A stretch of 35,484 nucleotides of DNA. Source: Stentor coeruleus. Taxonomy: Eukaryota > Ciliophora > Heterotrichea > Heterotrichida > Stentoridae. Each line of letters begins with the position of its first letter. Within the stretch, counting starts at the first letter, position 1. The notes below the pieces were generated by a model. That model was not told where the DNA came from. It made no database searches and saw only the letters and a list, made by a program, of their open reading frames with translations. A program made the translations under genes and the position numbers. The DNA is taken from contig MPUH01000774.1 of the NCBI GenBank assembly GCA_001970955.1, positions 1-35,484 of the forward strand, given 5' to 3'. Below, piece after piece: positions 18,710 to 28,033 of the stretch.

Positions 18710-21343
18710 CTACTTATTCACTTTTATTGTTTCATGCTTAATTTGTTCAGATTTTATAACAATATTCTTGATAGGATAAGGTGTCCCTCTAGCCCTCCAC
18801 TTTATCCTCATAACTCTTTGAAGATGTGGACACATATCTTTGCATTTGTTTATTTGATGGCCCCTCAACGAATTAACAATTTCTTGTTTTTCCCTTATGC
18901 TTAGCATATCAATTTGTGTTTGACTATCAAACATAGTATTCAAAATATTTTGAGCTCCTTCATTTCCTTTAAGCATCTCTAAAGGGTCACATGCTGATTT
19001 CCAATCTACAAGTTTTTTTATGTTATTTGTATCAATAAAATTAACTTTCTCATTGCTTCTCATCATCAAAGCATCAGCTTTATCAAAAATACATTGAATT
19101 CCAATAGATTTCATATTCATATTAAGTAATATACGAATATTTTTAAGTTCATTGCTAAGATTTTTATACCTTTCAAATAATGCTTGTCCTTGCTCGTCTA
19201 ATGTATTTTTTATTTCATTTTCAGCTTTTTCAAGGTTGACTAAAATATCATTTTCTTTATGCTTAAGATCATCTATTTCTTGAGTTTCGATATGATATTG
19301 AAACTCAATAAGATTACTAAAATAGGGATCAAAATCTTGGATTGTCTTAGTTACAGGTGCAGGTGTTGGGGCAGGCAAAAATTGTGGACTTTTTGATTGG
19401 GATTTTATATTTTTAACTAGTGAAAATGTTATTTTTGGAGTGAGGAGGTTTGAAGATAATGGCTGATTATGCTTAGTTTCTTGGATCATTGAGAGTTTAA
19501 TTATTTCATTTTTTGTAGGCTTGCTTGATTTGCTTCTAGAATGTGTTTTATCAACAGAAAAGCTTTTTGATGCCCTTTTTTTACGGCATTTATTCTTTTC
19601 CTCTGGTTTTAAAAGCTTTGCTTTTTTATGTGTAAAATCTAAAATATCGTCATTTGAGTTTTCTGAAATATCTTCAGGGTAGTCAAAATCAGAGACTTCA
19701 GTTTCTATTTTTCTCTTTAGTTTTAGTTTTTTAAGTCTTTCTTTCCTTTTAATTTCATATGCTTCCTCTTCGCTTTGATCGCTAGGTTTTTCGCTTTGTT
19801 CAGTTTCCTTTTTGTTTATGATTTGCTCTTGGGAAATTAGGTTTTCTGTAAATGCACTTGGTACATTAGGTTTCTTATAATCATAGTCTTTTTCCAGTTT
19901 TTCTATATAGAGTAAGTCCTCATGCGATTTTTGAATGAACATATAACTATCTGTATCTGGGTAATCATTATCAGATATATTAGATTCAACATCTTCTTGG
20001 AGCTTTGCAAAGTTTTCATCTTCTAAAAACTCTTTCTCTATTTTATATCTGTTTATAATAGCATCCTTATCAGTATCTCTATGCTCATATTTCTTACCAA
20101 TTTTCCTTTCCCAAGCTTTTTCAATTTGAAATAACTTCTCTTCATTCATCCTAAAATGTATTTTTAAGCTAAAAAGTTCATCAGACACTTTATGAAGTTT
20201 TTCTTGTTTTTTTAATATGAATTTCTTCAAATCTTCAATTCGAACCTTTGCCCCATAAAGCTTTGAAGTTTTGTTTTGTAGTTTAAGTTCAAGAAAGTTA
20301 ATTTTTTTCGCTTGTGCCTCAATATATGATTCAGACTGCGAATTTTTTGTTTTAAGTTTTGCAACTTCAATTTCAGTCTCATTGTGTTTTTTTTCTATTT
20401 CTGAATAAAAGTTTTTCATTCTTGTTAAGGTATCTTCAAGGGTCTTTTTTTCATCTGCTAATTCCCGATATTTTTTTTTGGTTTTTTTAATTTCAAAATC
20501 TTTTTCTTGAAGTAAAGCTTCAACTACTTTTGGCTGTGATGCTGTAAATGATGAAAAGTCATCTTGGCATGCTTTAGCTACAAAGGATTTTGAAGAGTCT
20601 GGTTTATTTAGACTTAATAGGTTTAATAGGTTTTTTTTAATAACTTTTAAATGCATAGTCATGATGCTTGTTGGTGTTATCATTTCTATATCTGATGGTT
20701 CTGGACTTGCTGTAGCTTCAGGAATTTCTGTGTACATACGACTTAAAGAGTCATAGAGATCACAAAGTTGCCCGGTTAATCGAGAAACTTTAATTTTCTT
20801 TAAAGTGCTTCCTAACTGTTTAATAGATTCAAGTTCTGGTGTTGAACAGAATTTCAATACCGGCTCTTCAAATTTTTCATCTTCTGTTTGTAAAGCTTCA
20901 TCTACCTTTTGAACCTTAGCAACTATCTTTTGTGTATTAGGCATATTCAGCTTAGTTAAAATTTTCTTAGCAACTCTTTCATATCCTACTATTCCTCTTA
21001 ACAAACTTTTACATAACTTGACATCTTTTTGTTTAACGCATTGGCTTATCTCACTAAGATAATCAACATAATTTTTCAATTCAATTTCAAAATAAAGATT
21101 CTCAGGAAAATTTGCATTTTTAAGCTCGATCTCTTTGCTGTCTAATTTTTTGTCGATTAGGGCAACTTCTTTTAGCATAGTAAAGTCTTGTTTTACTGGG
21201 GAAACAGGAGTTCCGGATAAATCTACTGAGGATGTTATTTCAAATTTTGTCGGCTTTTGGGGTTTTGTTGCTGAACGTGCCCTTGGACCAGAAGTTTGTG
21301 GGGGCAAATAGATATTTTTTAGATTTGGAAATCCATTTTTCAT
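18710..21343 (-). CDS. Large coiled-coil protein, unknown function
   Basis: The 877-aa protein starts with a Pro/Arg/Thr-rich, probably disordered N-terminus (LPPQTSGPRARSATKPQKPTK). A helical region with KQKDVKLCKSLLRGIVGYERVAKKIL follows, then a strong coiled coil at about 275-410 (DFEIKKTKKKYRELADEKKTLEDTLTRMKNF...). Next is a long acidic/basic low-complexity middle with Lys-rich patches (KLKLKRKIETEV; KAKLLKPEEKNKCRKKRASKSFSVDK) that look like nuclear localisation signals. Another coil lies at about 680-740. The conserved-looking C-terminus includes DPLEMLKGNEGAQNILNTMF, CKDMCPHLQRVMRIKWRARGTPYPIKN. No catalytic motif is visible. A cytoskeletal, centriolar or nuclear scaffold role is possible and unproven. 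The stop is TAG. Confidence 0.85.
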   Translation of the reverse strand: MKNGFPNLKNIYLPPQTSGPRARSATKPQKPTKFEITSSVDLSGTPVSPVKQDFTMLKEVALIDKKLDSKEIELKNANFPENLYFEIELKNYVDYLSEISQCVKQKDVKLCKSLLRGIVGYERVAKKILTKLNMPNTQKIVAKVQKVDEALQTEDEKFEEPVLKFCSTPELESIKQLGSTLKKIKVSRLTGQLCDLYDSLSRMYTEIPEATASPEPSDIEMITPTSIMTMHLKVIKKNLLNLLSLNKPDSSKSFVAKACQDDFSSFTASQPKVVEALLQEKDFEIKKTKKKYRELADEKKTLEDTLTRMKNFYSEIEKKHNETEIEVAKLKTKNSQSESYIEAQAKKINFLELKLQNKTSKLYGAKVRIEDLKKFILKKQEKLHKVSDELFSLKIHFRMNEEKLFQIEKAWERKIGKKYEHRDTDKDAIINRYKIEKEFLEDENFAKLQEDVESNISDNDYPDTDSYMFIQKSHEDLLYIEKLEKDYDYKKPNVPSAFTENLISQEQIINKKETEQSEKPSDQSEEEAYEIKRKERLKKLKLKRKIETEVSDFDYPEDISENSNDDILDFTHKKAKLLKPEEKNKCRKKRASKSFSVDKTHSRSKSSKPTKNEIIKLSMIQETKHNQPLSSNLLTPKITFSLVKNIKSQSKSPQFLPAPTPAPVTKTIQDFDPYFSNLIEFQYHIETQEIDDLKHKENDILVNLEKAENEIKNTLDEQGQALFERYKNLSNELKNIRILLNMNMKSIGIQCIFDKADALMMRSNEKVNFIDTNNIKKLVDWKSACDPLEMLKGNEGAQNILNTMFDSQTQIDMLSIREKQEIVNSLRGHQINKCKDMCPHLQRVMRIKWRARGTPYPIKNIVIKSEQIKHETIKVNK

Positions 21344-22446
21344 AGTTTATATGAGAGTTAGGAGAAATTTAGCAAAATGGGATTCACAAATATGAGAAAA
21401 TTGTGTAATTAGTTGTAGAGTTTTTATGGTTTATGATAAAAATAAATCAATAAGCTTGCGAAACTTTAAATTTTAAGATAACACGATTATATTTTCCGTA
21501 GTATTATAATTAAAGGATAAGTTGAAAGATATGCTAGAGAAGAGATTTGGTGAGAAATAACTCTCACAGATATAATTTTAGAGAGCTCAGAATACTTCAG
21601 CATATTGCAGACAACACAGACCATGAATCAAGACAAAACTAAAAGCAAATTCAAAATCGAAAAAATAATAACTAGATTATATCTTTAAAAGAAGAAAACA
21701 AGCTTCAAAATTAGAATCAAAAAATATATCTTTAAAAGAAGGAAGTGACAGAATAAAAGAGATGAAAAACAGAAAGAAATGTTGATAGCACACCAGCGCT
21801 AAGCCATAATAGTTTAACATAATTATTATGGAATAGTTAGTTAGAAAATATATCGTTCACAGTCGTGAACTCTGTATTAATTAATTTTAAATGTTTTCTC
21901 CTATTTTCAATGTTTTCTACGAAGTTTTTTATGATGCTATCTATCTTTCTTTTGATTTTAGTGCTCTTTTCTCTGCTTTAATAGCATAACATAATTATTA
22001 TGAAATAAAACTCAAAATTGGTTATTTATTTATAGTTATAATTAAGCTTTATAAAGAATCTAATATAATATTAAACTTCCTATTAACTTTCATTATAGTA
22101 TAAATAATAATTTATAACCAGCAAGGCCTTATCTATTTGAATGCTCAGTTCATTTTCTAGTTTTTTCTTTAATTTTGAAAGATGATCATAACCTTTATGC
22201 TAAAACAATAATATTCAATCATAAAATATCTAAATTTTAAATAATTTGCAGCCTAGCCCAAATCAAGCCATAATTTCTCACATCTTTATATTTCAAGCTT
22301 TTTTATTAATCATTATAAAATATTATAATACAAATTTAAGTATCTTTTATTAGTATAAAAGTCTTACCAAAATCAAACTCATTAAATTTAAAATACATAT
22401 TTTAATAACTTTCTATGTAGAATTTTTAGATATGCAGATTTATAAA
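21344..22446. other. Intergenic region with short direct repeats
   Basis: No gene is seen. A 16-bp direct repeat TAACATAATTATTATG occurs at 21815-21830 and 21987-22002, with further matches on both sides. ATATCTTTAAAAGAAG occurs twice near 21678 and 21726. GTTCAC (21855-21860) and GTGAAC (21865-21870) form a 6-bp hairpin. Confidence 0.55.
21815..22002. repeat. Pair of direct repeats with palindromic core
   Basis: Both copies read TAACATAATTATTATG (21815-21830; 21987-22002), each preceded by AATAG plus two bases and followed by one base and AATA. The core CATAAT-T-ATTATG is an inverted repeat. The segment between them is non-coding. This could be a small mobile-element footprint or an AT-rich coincidence. 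Confidence 0.4.
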
Positions 22447-23115
22447 TTAAAGCATTCTTTTGCGCAAACCTGGACTTTTACGAATATCATTTTGGCCTTC
22501 TATACCTCTATTAACTAACGAACTTTTTCTATTCTTAGTAGCCGAAGTATCAGGCCTAGCTTCAAATTCATCATCAAAAACTGAAATACCCTCCCTTCTC
22601 CCAAGCCCTTCACTCGCTTTTTCATGAAGTACAGTATCTAAACCTTGACCAAATTGCTGTCTAAAGACAATTTTCCTATGCTTTATTTCATTTTGAGCAA
22701 CATCCTTCATTTGAGATTTGTTGAGTTTTGGGAATACAGTCTTCCGCTGTTGGACTACAAAATTTGGTACATCCCAGGTTTTTGCTATATCATTGTATGT
22801 GGATTTTTGTTTGATTTTCATAAGCTCATTTATATCAAGAAAGCGAGATACTATATTATTTAGGAACTCAATTTCTTTTGCATTTGAGTTTAAAGCATTG
22901 TGCAATTGATTTTTTTCTTCAGTAAGTTCTTTTAATTTAGCAGAATTGTGTTCTGTACTTACAATAGATGAAGCTTGGTTTACAAATTCTCGGATTTGTG
23001 GGGTGTGAGAGTTACTGCTGAGGCTTGAAATGTTATTATAATTGTATAAATTGTATACGAAAATTATATCTTTGGGAATTAAAGTGTAAGAACAAGGTTG
23101 TAACGATTTATGCAT
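22447..23115 (-). CDS. Coiled-coil protein of unknown function
   Basis: The 222-aa protein starts MHKSLQPCSYTLIPKDIIFVYN. A coil spans about residues 55-90 (KLKELTEEKNQLHNALNSNAKEIEFLNNIVSRFL). A more conserved-looking part follows (STYNDIAKTWDVPNFVVQQRKTVFPKL, then KHRKIVFRQQFGQGLDTVLHEKASEGLGRREG) and a basic tail (SPGLRKRML). The first 35 codons are unlike the rest (Tyr/Asn rich), so the true start may be internal or a short intron may lie there. There is no family match. The stop is TAA. Confidence 0.65.
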   Translation of the reverse strand: MHKSLQPCSYTLIPKDIIFVYNLYNYNNISSLSSNSHTPQIREFVNQASSIVSTEHNSAKLKELTEEKNQLHNALNSNAKEIEFLNNIVSRFLDINELMKIKQKSTYNDIAKTWDVPNFVVQQRKTVFPKLNKSQMKDVAQNEIKHRKIVFRQQFGQGLDTVLHEKASEGLGRREGISVFDDEFEARPDTSATKNRKSSLVNRGIEGQNDIRKSPGLRKRML

Positions 23116-25246
23116 AGGAAATACAGATTTTAATATAAATTTTGTTAAAATTTTATATTTGGCTATATGCTGATTTCATTTTCGAAAGTGCTTCTTTACT
23201 TTAGGGGACTAATAAAAATTACTCTGAATATAATATTTAGATTGCTTACAAATGCGACAGATAGATTATAAAATAATCCCTTATGCATTGTACTTTAAAG
23301 TGATTAATTAAAGGAATAAATAAACCTGGAGAATTATATACAATCTTTAAAAAAAAGAGATTTATTACAAAGATGGGACCTAGTTAAAAGTTAAATAAGT
23401 ATATTTTTCTTAAAGAGAATCCTTTGACTAAAAGTTGCACCCAAATGAATTTGCATGCTTTTTAACCTTAAAATTGCATAGAATAGAATAAATGATTAAA
23501 CACAATTGCATAGATCTTGAATAAAATTTAAATCAATTTTTTACTAGGATCTACTAAGCTTTCTAATTTTATAATATCTATTCTATTATAAGATATATAT
23601 TTTAGCATTTTCTTAAAATATAACAGTTTGATATTGTGAAAGCAAGAAAAATAATAAACTAACAAAAATTTATGTTTAGAAAATTAACTATAAGAGTATA
23701 TTATTTTAAGTAAAATAAATCAAGATAAAATTTTCTTTTAAAATTAAAATACATAATCAATGTAGTGTTTTTTCAGCTAATAAAGTGATAGAGTATTTTA
23801 AAAAACTAATACAGTCTTAAATTAATTATTAGAAAAGTATTTATATTTAACGCTTATTTCATCAATGTTAGATTGCATAAAACTTTAAATAATTGATTGA
23901 AGCATCATTTTAATATAGAAGTTCTTGCTTTTCATAAATTTTAAGATTTCATTTGTAAATATTATAATTTTGATATTAAATTATTTTTTTAGGATAATTT
24001 AAACTGCAGCTCGTAAAGACTAAGTTTTTTAGATGAGTTAGTGTTAAACTAAAGGTTTTTTGTGTATTATTCCAATATTCGAAGGTTCACCATTTTACGA
24101 ATTTTGCCTATAGATGATTATATAATAAAAGATAAAATGTAATTACGTCAATTTCATCATAATTTGAGTAATGCACATGTAAAGTTTATATTTTTCAGTA
24201 AAGTGATTTCAAACAATACATCTTATAATTTCTTTATAATTAATTTCACTAGTCCTATTCTTAATCTAAAAAATTATGAGATTAAATCTATAAATGATGC
24301 AAACATATATTAATCTCTTTCACAGAGAATTCATGTATATATATTAATCTCTTTCACAGAGAATTCATGTATATATATTAAATGCTTTCTAAAAGTTTAT
24401 ACGCTAATTTGTAGCAAATTAATTCTTTAACATCGCTAAAGGTAAAAAATTCAAAAATTTATATAAAAAACATCAGATTTTACTTATACTGAAGATTTTA
24501 TCTATTAAACTGCTTTATTTCACATTCAATATAAGAGGGGGGGAAACATTTTATTAGTGTTCCATTTTTTAGCTTAACTTTATGTACCATAATATGCCAC
24601 TGCTCAGAGAGATTATGCATTTGCAAACCTTTATACTGTTTTCACTATTTTAAAGAATTAAGCTTTTAATTAGCAATTTTTTGTAATTGCTTGCAAAAAG
24701 AAAAGAAGCAGAAAGTAAAAATTCAGGCGTTGATAAAGAATGCATATTGGGCATAAAATCAATGATAAATTTTGATTAGTTCAGTGTATTTCTGTAATTC
24801 ATAGACCATAGCATATGAAAATCTTTATTACGGCTTAATTTCTATTAAGAATAATAAAATTCTAACTACTCTATGAAAAAATACAAATTCTTAAGTGTGC
24901 TAATAATACAAGCAAAAAGCCATTTCTAAATATTTTGATATCCCATATATTTTATTCCCCACTTGAGTCACACAATCTAAGCATTTAACAACCTTTTACT
25001 AGTCTTGTATAATATCAAGCTAGCTATACTATAGTGAAGCTTATCTTTAAAATTTATATTCAAAAAATTTTAAACTTTTACTACCTTCTAAAGCATTTAT
25101 TTATAAAATTTAAACTTATAAACAACTATTCAATTCTCTTTTTCAAGTCTTTGGATTATTTTAATTACTCTAAATAGTTTCTAATAGTATACTAAAATTA
25201 GTTTTATTACCTTTATTGATTTGAAACTTTAATCAAATATATTTTA
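23116..25246. other. 2.1-kb AT-rich intergenic desert
   Basis: No gene was found on either strand. It contains the 34-bp tandem repeat at 24305 and a run of seven G at 24537-24543, which stands out in this composition. Confidence 0.65.
24305..24381. repeat. 34-bp tandem repeat, about 2.3 copies
   Basis: Two identical 34-bp units (24305-24338 and 24339-24372) and the first 9 bp of a third. Each unit holds the hairpin TCTCT-TTCAC-AGAGA and ends in ATTCATGTAT. The perfect identity suggests a recent duplication. Confidence 0.95.
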
Positions 25247-27283
25247 ATGGATTGCCAAAATACTGTGATATTTGAAATTCCTGCACCCTTAAAGGAACAA
25301 ATGCAGCAATTTAGTGCTAGAGTATTACCTTTAGCCAAGCGAGAAACTTTAAACGAAGGAGAATCAAGACCAAACAAATTTATCAGAATGATTTTTTTCT
25401 TGCTTGAAATATCATTTCCAGTTATTTCAAATATCTTTGCAAAAATGATTTATCTCACACTTAGCATTTCAAGGCTTTGTGGTTATTCAAAAAAAGTTAT
25501 TGCAAAAGGTTTCCAAGTTTCTCATTTCATTTCTAAGACAATGTTTTTCCCAACTTTTTTAACAAATTTTTTTCGCAAAAAAAACTTGAGTCAAAAATCC
25601 AGAAAGCATTGTTTGCTTTTTTTACATTCATTTAGTCTAATTACTGCTGATGAATTGTGGCAAATGAATCAATTTCAAAAATATGATAAATGGCAATACA
25701 GAAACTCTCTCATAACTTGCCTATGCAAAATGAATGGTAATGACTATTTTTCAACTGAAGAAGCACAAGTTATTCATAATGTAATAGAAAATTGTTATAC
25801 ATGGTATGGTTTGGATTATATTCTTGAATTTTTTGTCCATAAAATATATAATAACTCCCATGTGGATATTGAAAATTTTACTTCTTTGCCAGAATTCATA
25901 CCGAAATTTTTTGAAATTTATCACAAAAAAAGAAGAGAAACTAGGAAAAAGTGGATAAAAACTCTGGAAGATCTTGATAATGAATTATTGCAAGGAATGC
26001 ATATGCGGCAGGTGCTTTATGAATATAAATTAGCTTATATATCATGGATTTTACAAAATCGTGAAATGGGTGGAGTAACGAAACAGCAAGCTAGAAAGTC
26101 TTATAAAATATTTGATTGTGTCTGGGAAAAAGTTGTTGAAAAAACACAATTTTTATCTCAGATAGAACTGGATAAAAAAATTTCGATTTTAATAGCAAGT
26201 TCAGCTGGCGGACAAGGAATGGAAGCTGGAGTGCAAGCTTTTAAACAACATTTTGCTGATGATGCCTATGTAAATACAATTTATCCGTTTGAAAAAGTTG
26301 ATTGGGTAGCTCCTTTAATATCATGCAATAAACTAACTTCTATCAAGATTTGGGATCTTGCCTTTCAACATCAATCAACATGCTGCATTTGGTTTATGCT
26401 TTCATTTCTAAGCCCTATTTTTCACAAATTAGAAAATAAAAAAGTAATCAGCTACATTGAAACAGAAATTAAGCAATTAATTGACAAAGGACAAAAACCT
26501 GATGTATTCATCTTTTTCATTCCTTGCATCACAAAATCTCTTCAATATGTTGCAAATAAATACAAAATCCCACTTGTTTGTTACTGTGCGGATATGACTT
26601 CAAATTTGTATAATGATTTTGACTCTTCTGATACAAATTTCTATATAAGAATTCCATTTCTTAACTACAAATATATTGAAAGAAGTGAACTTCATTTTCA
26701 CAATGTTAGACCAGGACAATTAGTTTTTTCTGGATATCAACTAAGATTAAATTCAAAGCCCCATGAAAAAACTCTTTCCATACATGAAAGCTGTACAAGT
26801 GAAGAGTCAGAAAAATTGATCAAAAATAATTTAGCATTATACAGCAGTTTTTTTACAAAAAGAAAACCTATAATAACAATTTCAATGGGGTCTCAGCCTT
26901 CATTTTTACTTCAGAAATTTGCAGATTCACTTATAAAAAATGGCCCTAGCTTTATGCACTTAATTTTAATAACTGGAAGAAACCAAAATCTGTATAAATT
27001 ATCGAAAAAGAAATATAAACTGTATACTTTAGATAAGTATATATCAGTTGAAGTATTAGGGTATACAGATAGGTTTATTGAAATTATTGAAGAATCAGAT
27101 GTTGTTTTGATTAAAAGTGGAGGTGCTTCTGCTCTTGAGGCATGGTCTCATGCTAAAATTGGAAGATTGTTCGTTATAGATACGTTATATTATCATGAAA
27201 AAGGAAATTGTAAGCTTACAAAAGACTTTAAGTTTGGGGATATTGTTTATAGTCCTTTAGACTTTACAGTCAAAGTTAATTGA
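25247..27283 (+). CDS. GT28-type glycosyltransferase, MGDG-synthase/MurG-like
   Basis: The 678-aa protein has a long N-terminus with hydrophobic stretches at about 45-78 (MIFFLLEISFPVISNIFAKMIYLTLSISRL), likely membrane-associated. The GT-B fold starts near 313 with ILIASSAGGQGMEAGVQAF, matching the SxxGGGHxxAA glycine loop of MGDG synthases and diacylglycerol glucosyltransferases. PDVFIFFIPCI (about 424) and IPLVCYCADM follow. The second domain has ITISMGSQPSF (about 546), GYTDRFIEIIEESDVVLIKSGGASALEAW (about 605-633) and HEKGN (about 649), matching the ADxxITKAGxxTxxEAxxxxxP...EEGN nucleotide-sugar pocket. The catalytic His of GGGH is Gln here and the Pro after the SGG helix is absent, so the substrate is uncertain. 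The ORF ends at TGA, the only TGA stop among the main genes, and appears short of the last family helices. See the candidate intron at 27275. Confidence 0.8.
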   Translation: MDCQNTVIFEIPAPLKEQMQQFSARVLPLAKRETLNEGESRPNKFIRMIFFLLEISFPVISNIFAKMIYLTLSISRLCGYSKKVIAKGFQVSHFISKTMFFPTFLTNFFRKKNLSQKSRKHCLLFLHSFSLITADELWQMNQFQKYDKWQYRNSLITCLCKMNGNDYFSTEEAQVIHNVIENCYTWYGLDYILEFFVHKIYNNSHVDIENFTSLPEFIPKFFEIYHKKRRETRKKWIKTLEDLDNELLQGMHMRQVLYEYKLAYISWILQNREMGGVTKQQARKSYKIFDCVWEKVVEKTQFLSQIELDKKISILIASSAGGQGMEAGVQAFKQHFADDAYVNTIYPFEKVDWVAPLISCNKLTSIKIWDLAFQHQSTCCIWFMLSFLSPIFHKLENKKVISYIETEIKQLIDKGQKPDVFIFFIPCITKSLQYVANKYKIPLVCYCADMTSNLYNDFDSSDTNFYIRIPFLNYKYIERSELHFHNVRPGQLVFSGYQLRLNSKPHEKTLSIHESCTSEESEKLIKNNLALYSSFFTKRKPIITISMGSQPSFLLQKFADSLIKNGPSFMHLILITGRNQNLYKLSKKKYKLYTLDKYISVEVLGYTDRFIEIIEESDVVLIKSGGASALEAWSHAKIGRLFVIDTLYYHEKGNCKLTKDFKFGDIVYSPLDFTVKVN

Positions 27284-27290
27284 ATTATAG
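27275..27290 (+). other. Possible 16-nt intron covering the GT28 TGA
   Basis: GTTAATTGAATTATAG has GT-AG ends, has a heterotrich-type length and spans the TGA. Removing it changes frame and gives Ile-Leu-Arg then TAG at 27300-27302. That would make the stop TAG, in line with the other genes. Alternatively the in-frame sequence after TGA stays open for 37 codons to TAG at 27395-27397. Confidence 0.3.
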
Positions 27291-28033
27291 ATTCTCAGAT
27301 AGAAGATAGGACTATTACACAGGAACTTCTTTTGAGACCTTGTATTGATTTGAAATATTCTTTCTCACAAATGTTATCGATTTTTCATAATCAATAGATA
27401 GGAGTAAGTTTATTAATCCAATATTTCAGAAATTATGCTTGTTTTTTCGAATTAAAAATATGTTAAGACTATAGTTTGAATTATAAGAGTTAATTTAGAT
27501 TCTGCATATAATTAAGTACCCTAACACCCTAACTTAGAATTAAATTAAAACAGTAATCAAAGCTAGTCCAAGCAGCAATCTATATAAGAATAAGTAATAT
27601 AGTAAATCAAATTAATTAAGAGCTAATTATTAATAAAACTTAATACAACTTTAATAAGTTTCGCACCCACTTCAAAAGCTAAAATATTTATAAAATGATA
27701 ATTCCAGATAATTAAAACCAATTTCCAAAAAACTATAAAATAATTCTTTCACACATATATTTATTTACCGCATAAACCCCTATTTACTTATATCATCTAC
27801 CTTAATAATTCTTTTTATAATCTTTTCAACATCCAAACCATTCCATATCACATCTATCATACCCAAAAAAAATACATCTTAATTACATTAACCTCAATAT
27901 CATTAATTTCTTGCCCATCATCTAAAACAATTCAATCAATCCAAATTAATCTTTATTCTACAACATATACCTTTAATAAACATTATAATAAATTCTTACA
28001 AACTTCCAAGAAAGTATTTATAAATCTATTACT
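27284..28033. other. Intergenic region with telomere motif and G-free tract
   Basis: Contains the telomeric motif at 27519-27533. From 27708 to 28009 there are 302 bp with 2 G and 68 C on the plus strand. This is the 3' flank of the minus-strand CCT gene, whose transcript strand is therefore nearly C-free here. Confidence 0.75.
27519..27533 (+). other. Telomeric C-strand motif CCCTAACACCCTAAC (candidate telomerase RNA template)
   Basis: The motif is 1.9 perfect copies of CCCTAACA, the telomere repeat I recall for Stentor and Blepharisma. Length and form match a telomerase RNA template for an 8-nt repeat (the Euplotes template is also 15 nt). Flanking TAAGT (27513-27517) and ACTTA (27532-27536) can pair, leaving most of the motif in a loop. 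Upstream is an AATTA/TAATT hairpin (27479-27495); downstream is CTATAT/ATATAG (27580-27602). AT-rich hairpins are cheap evidence. No T4 run (Pol III stop) occurs until about 27812. Alternatives are an interstitial telomere or an alternative telomere-addition site. Confidence 0.35.

Noticed and set aside
24537-24543. G7 run as a G-quadruplex or telomere signal
   Set aside because: A single run cannot form a quadruplex and no repeat follows.
25247-27397. TGA read as tryptophan (Blepharisma-type code)
   Set aside because: No long coding region contains an in-frame TGA, while TGG is used freely for Trp.
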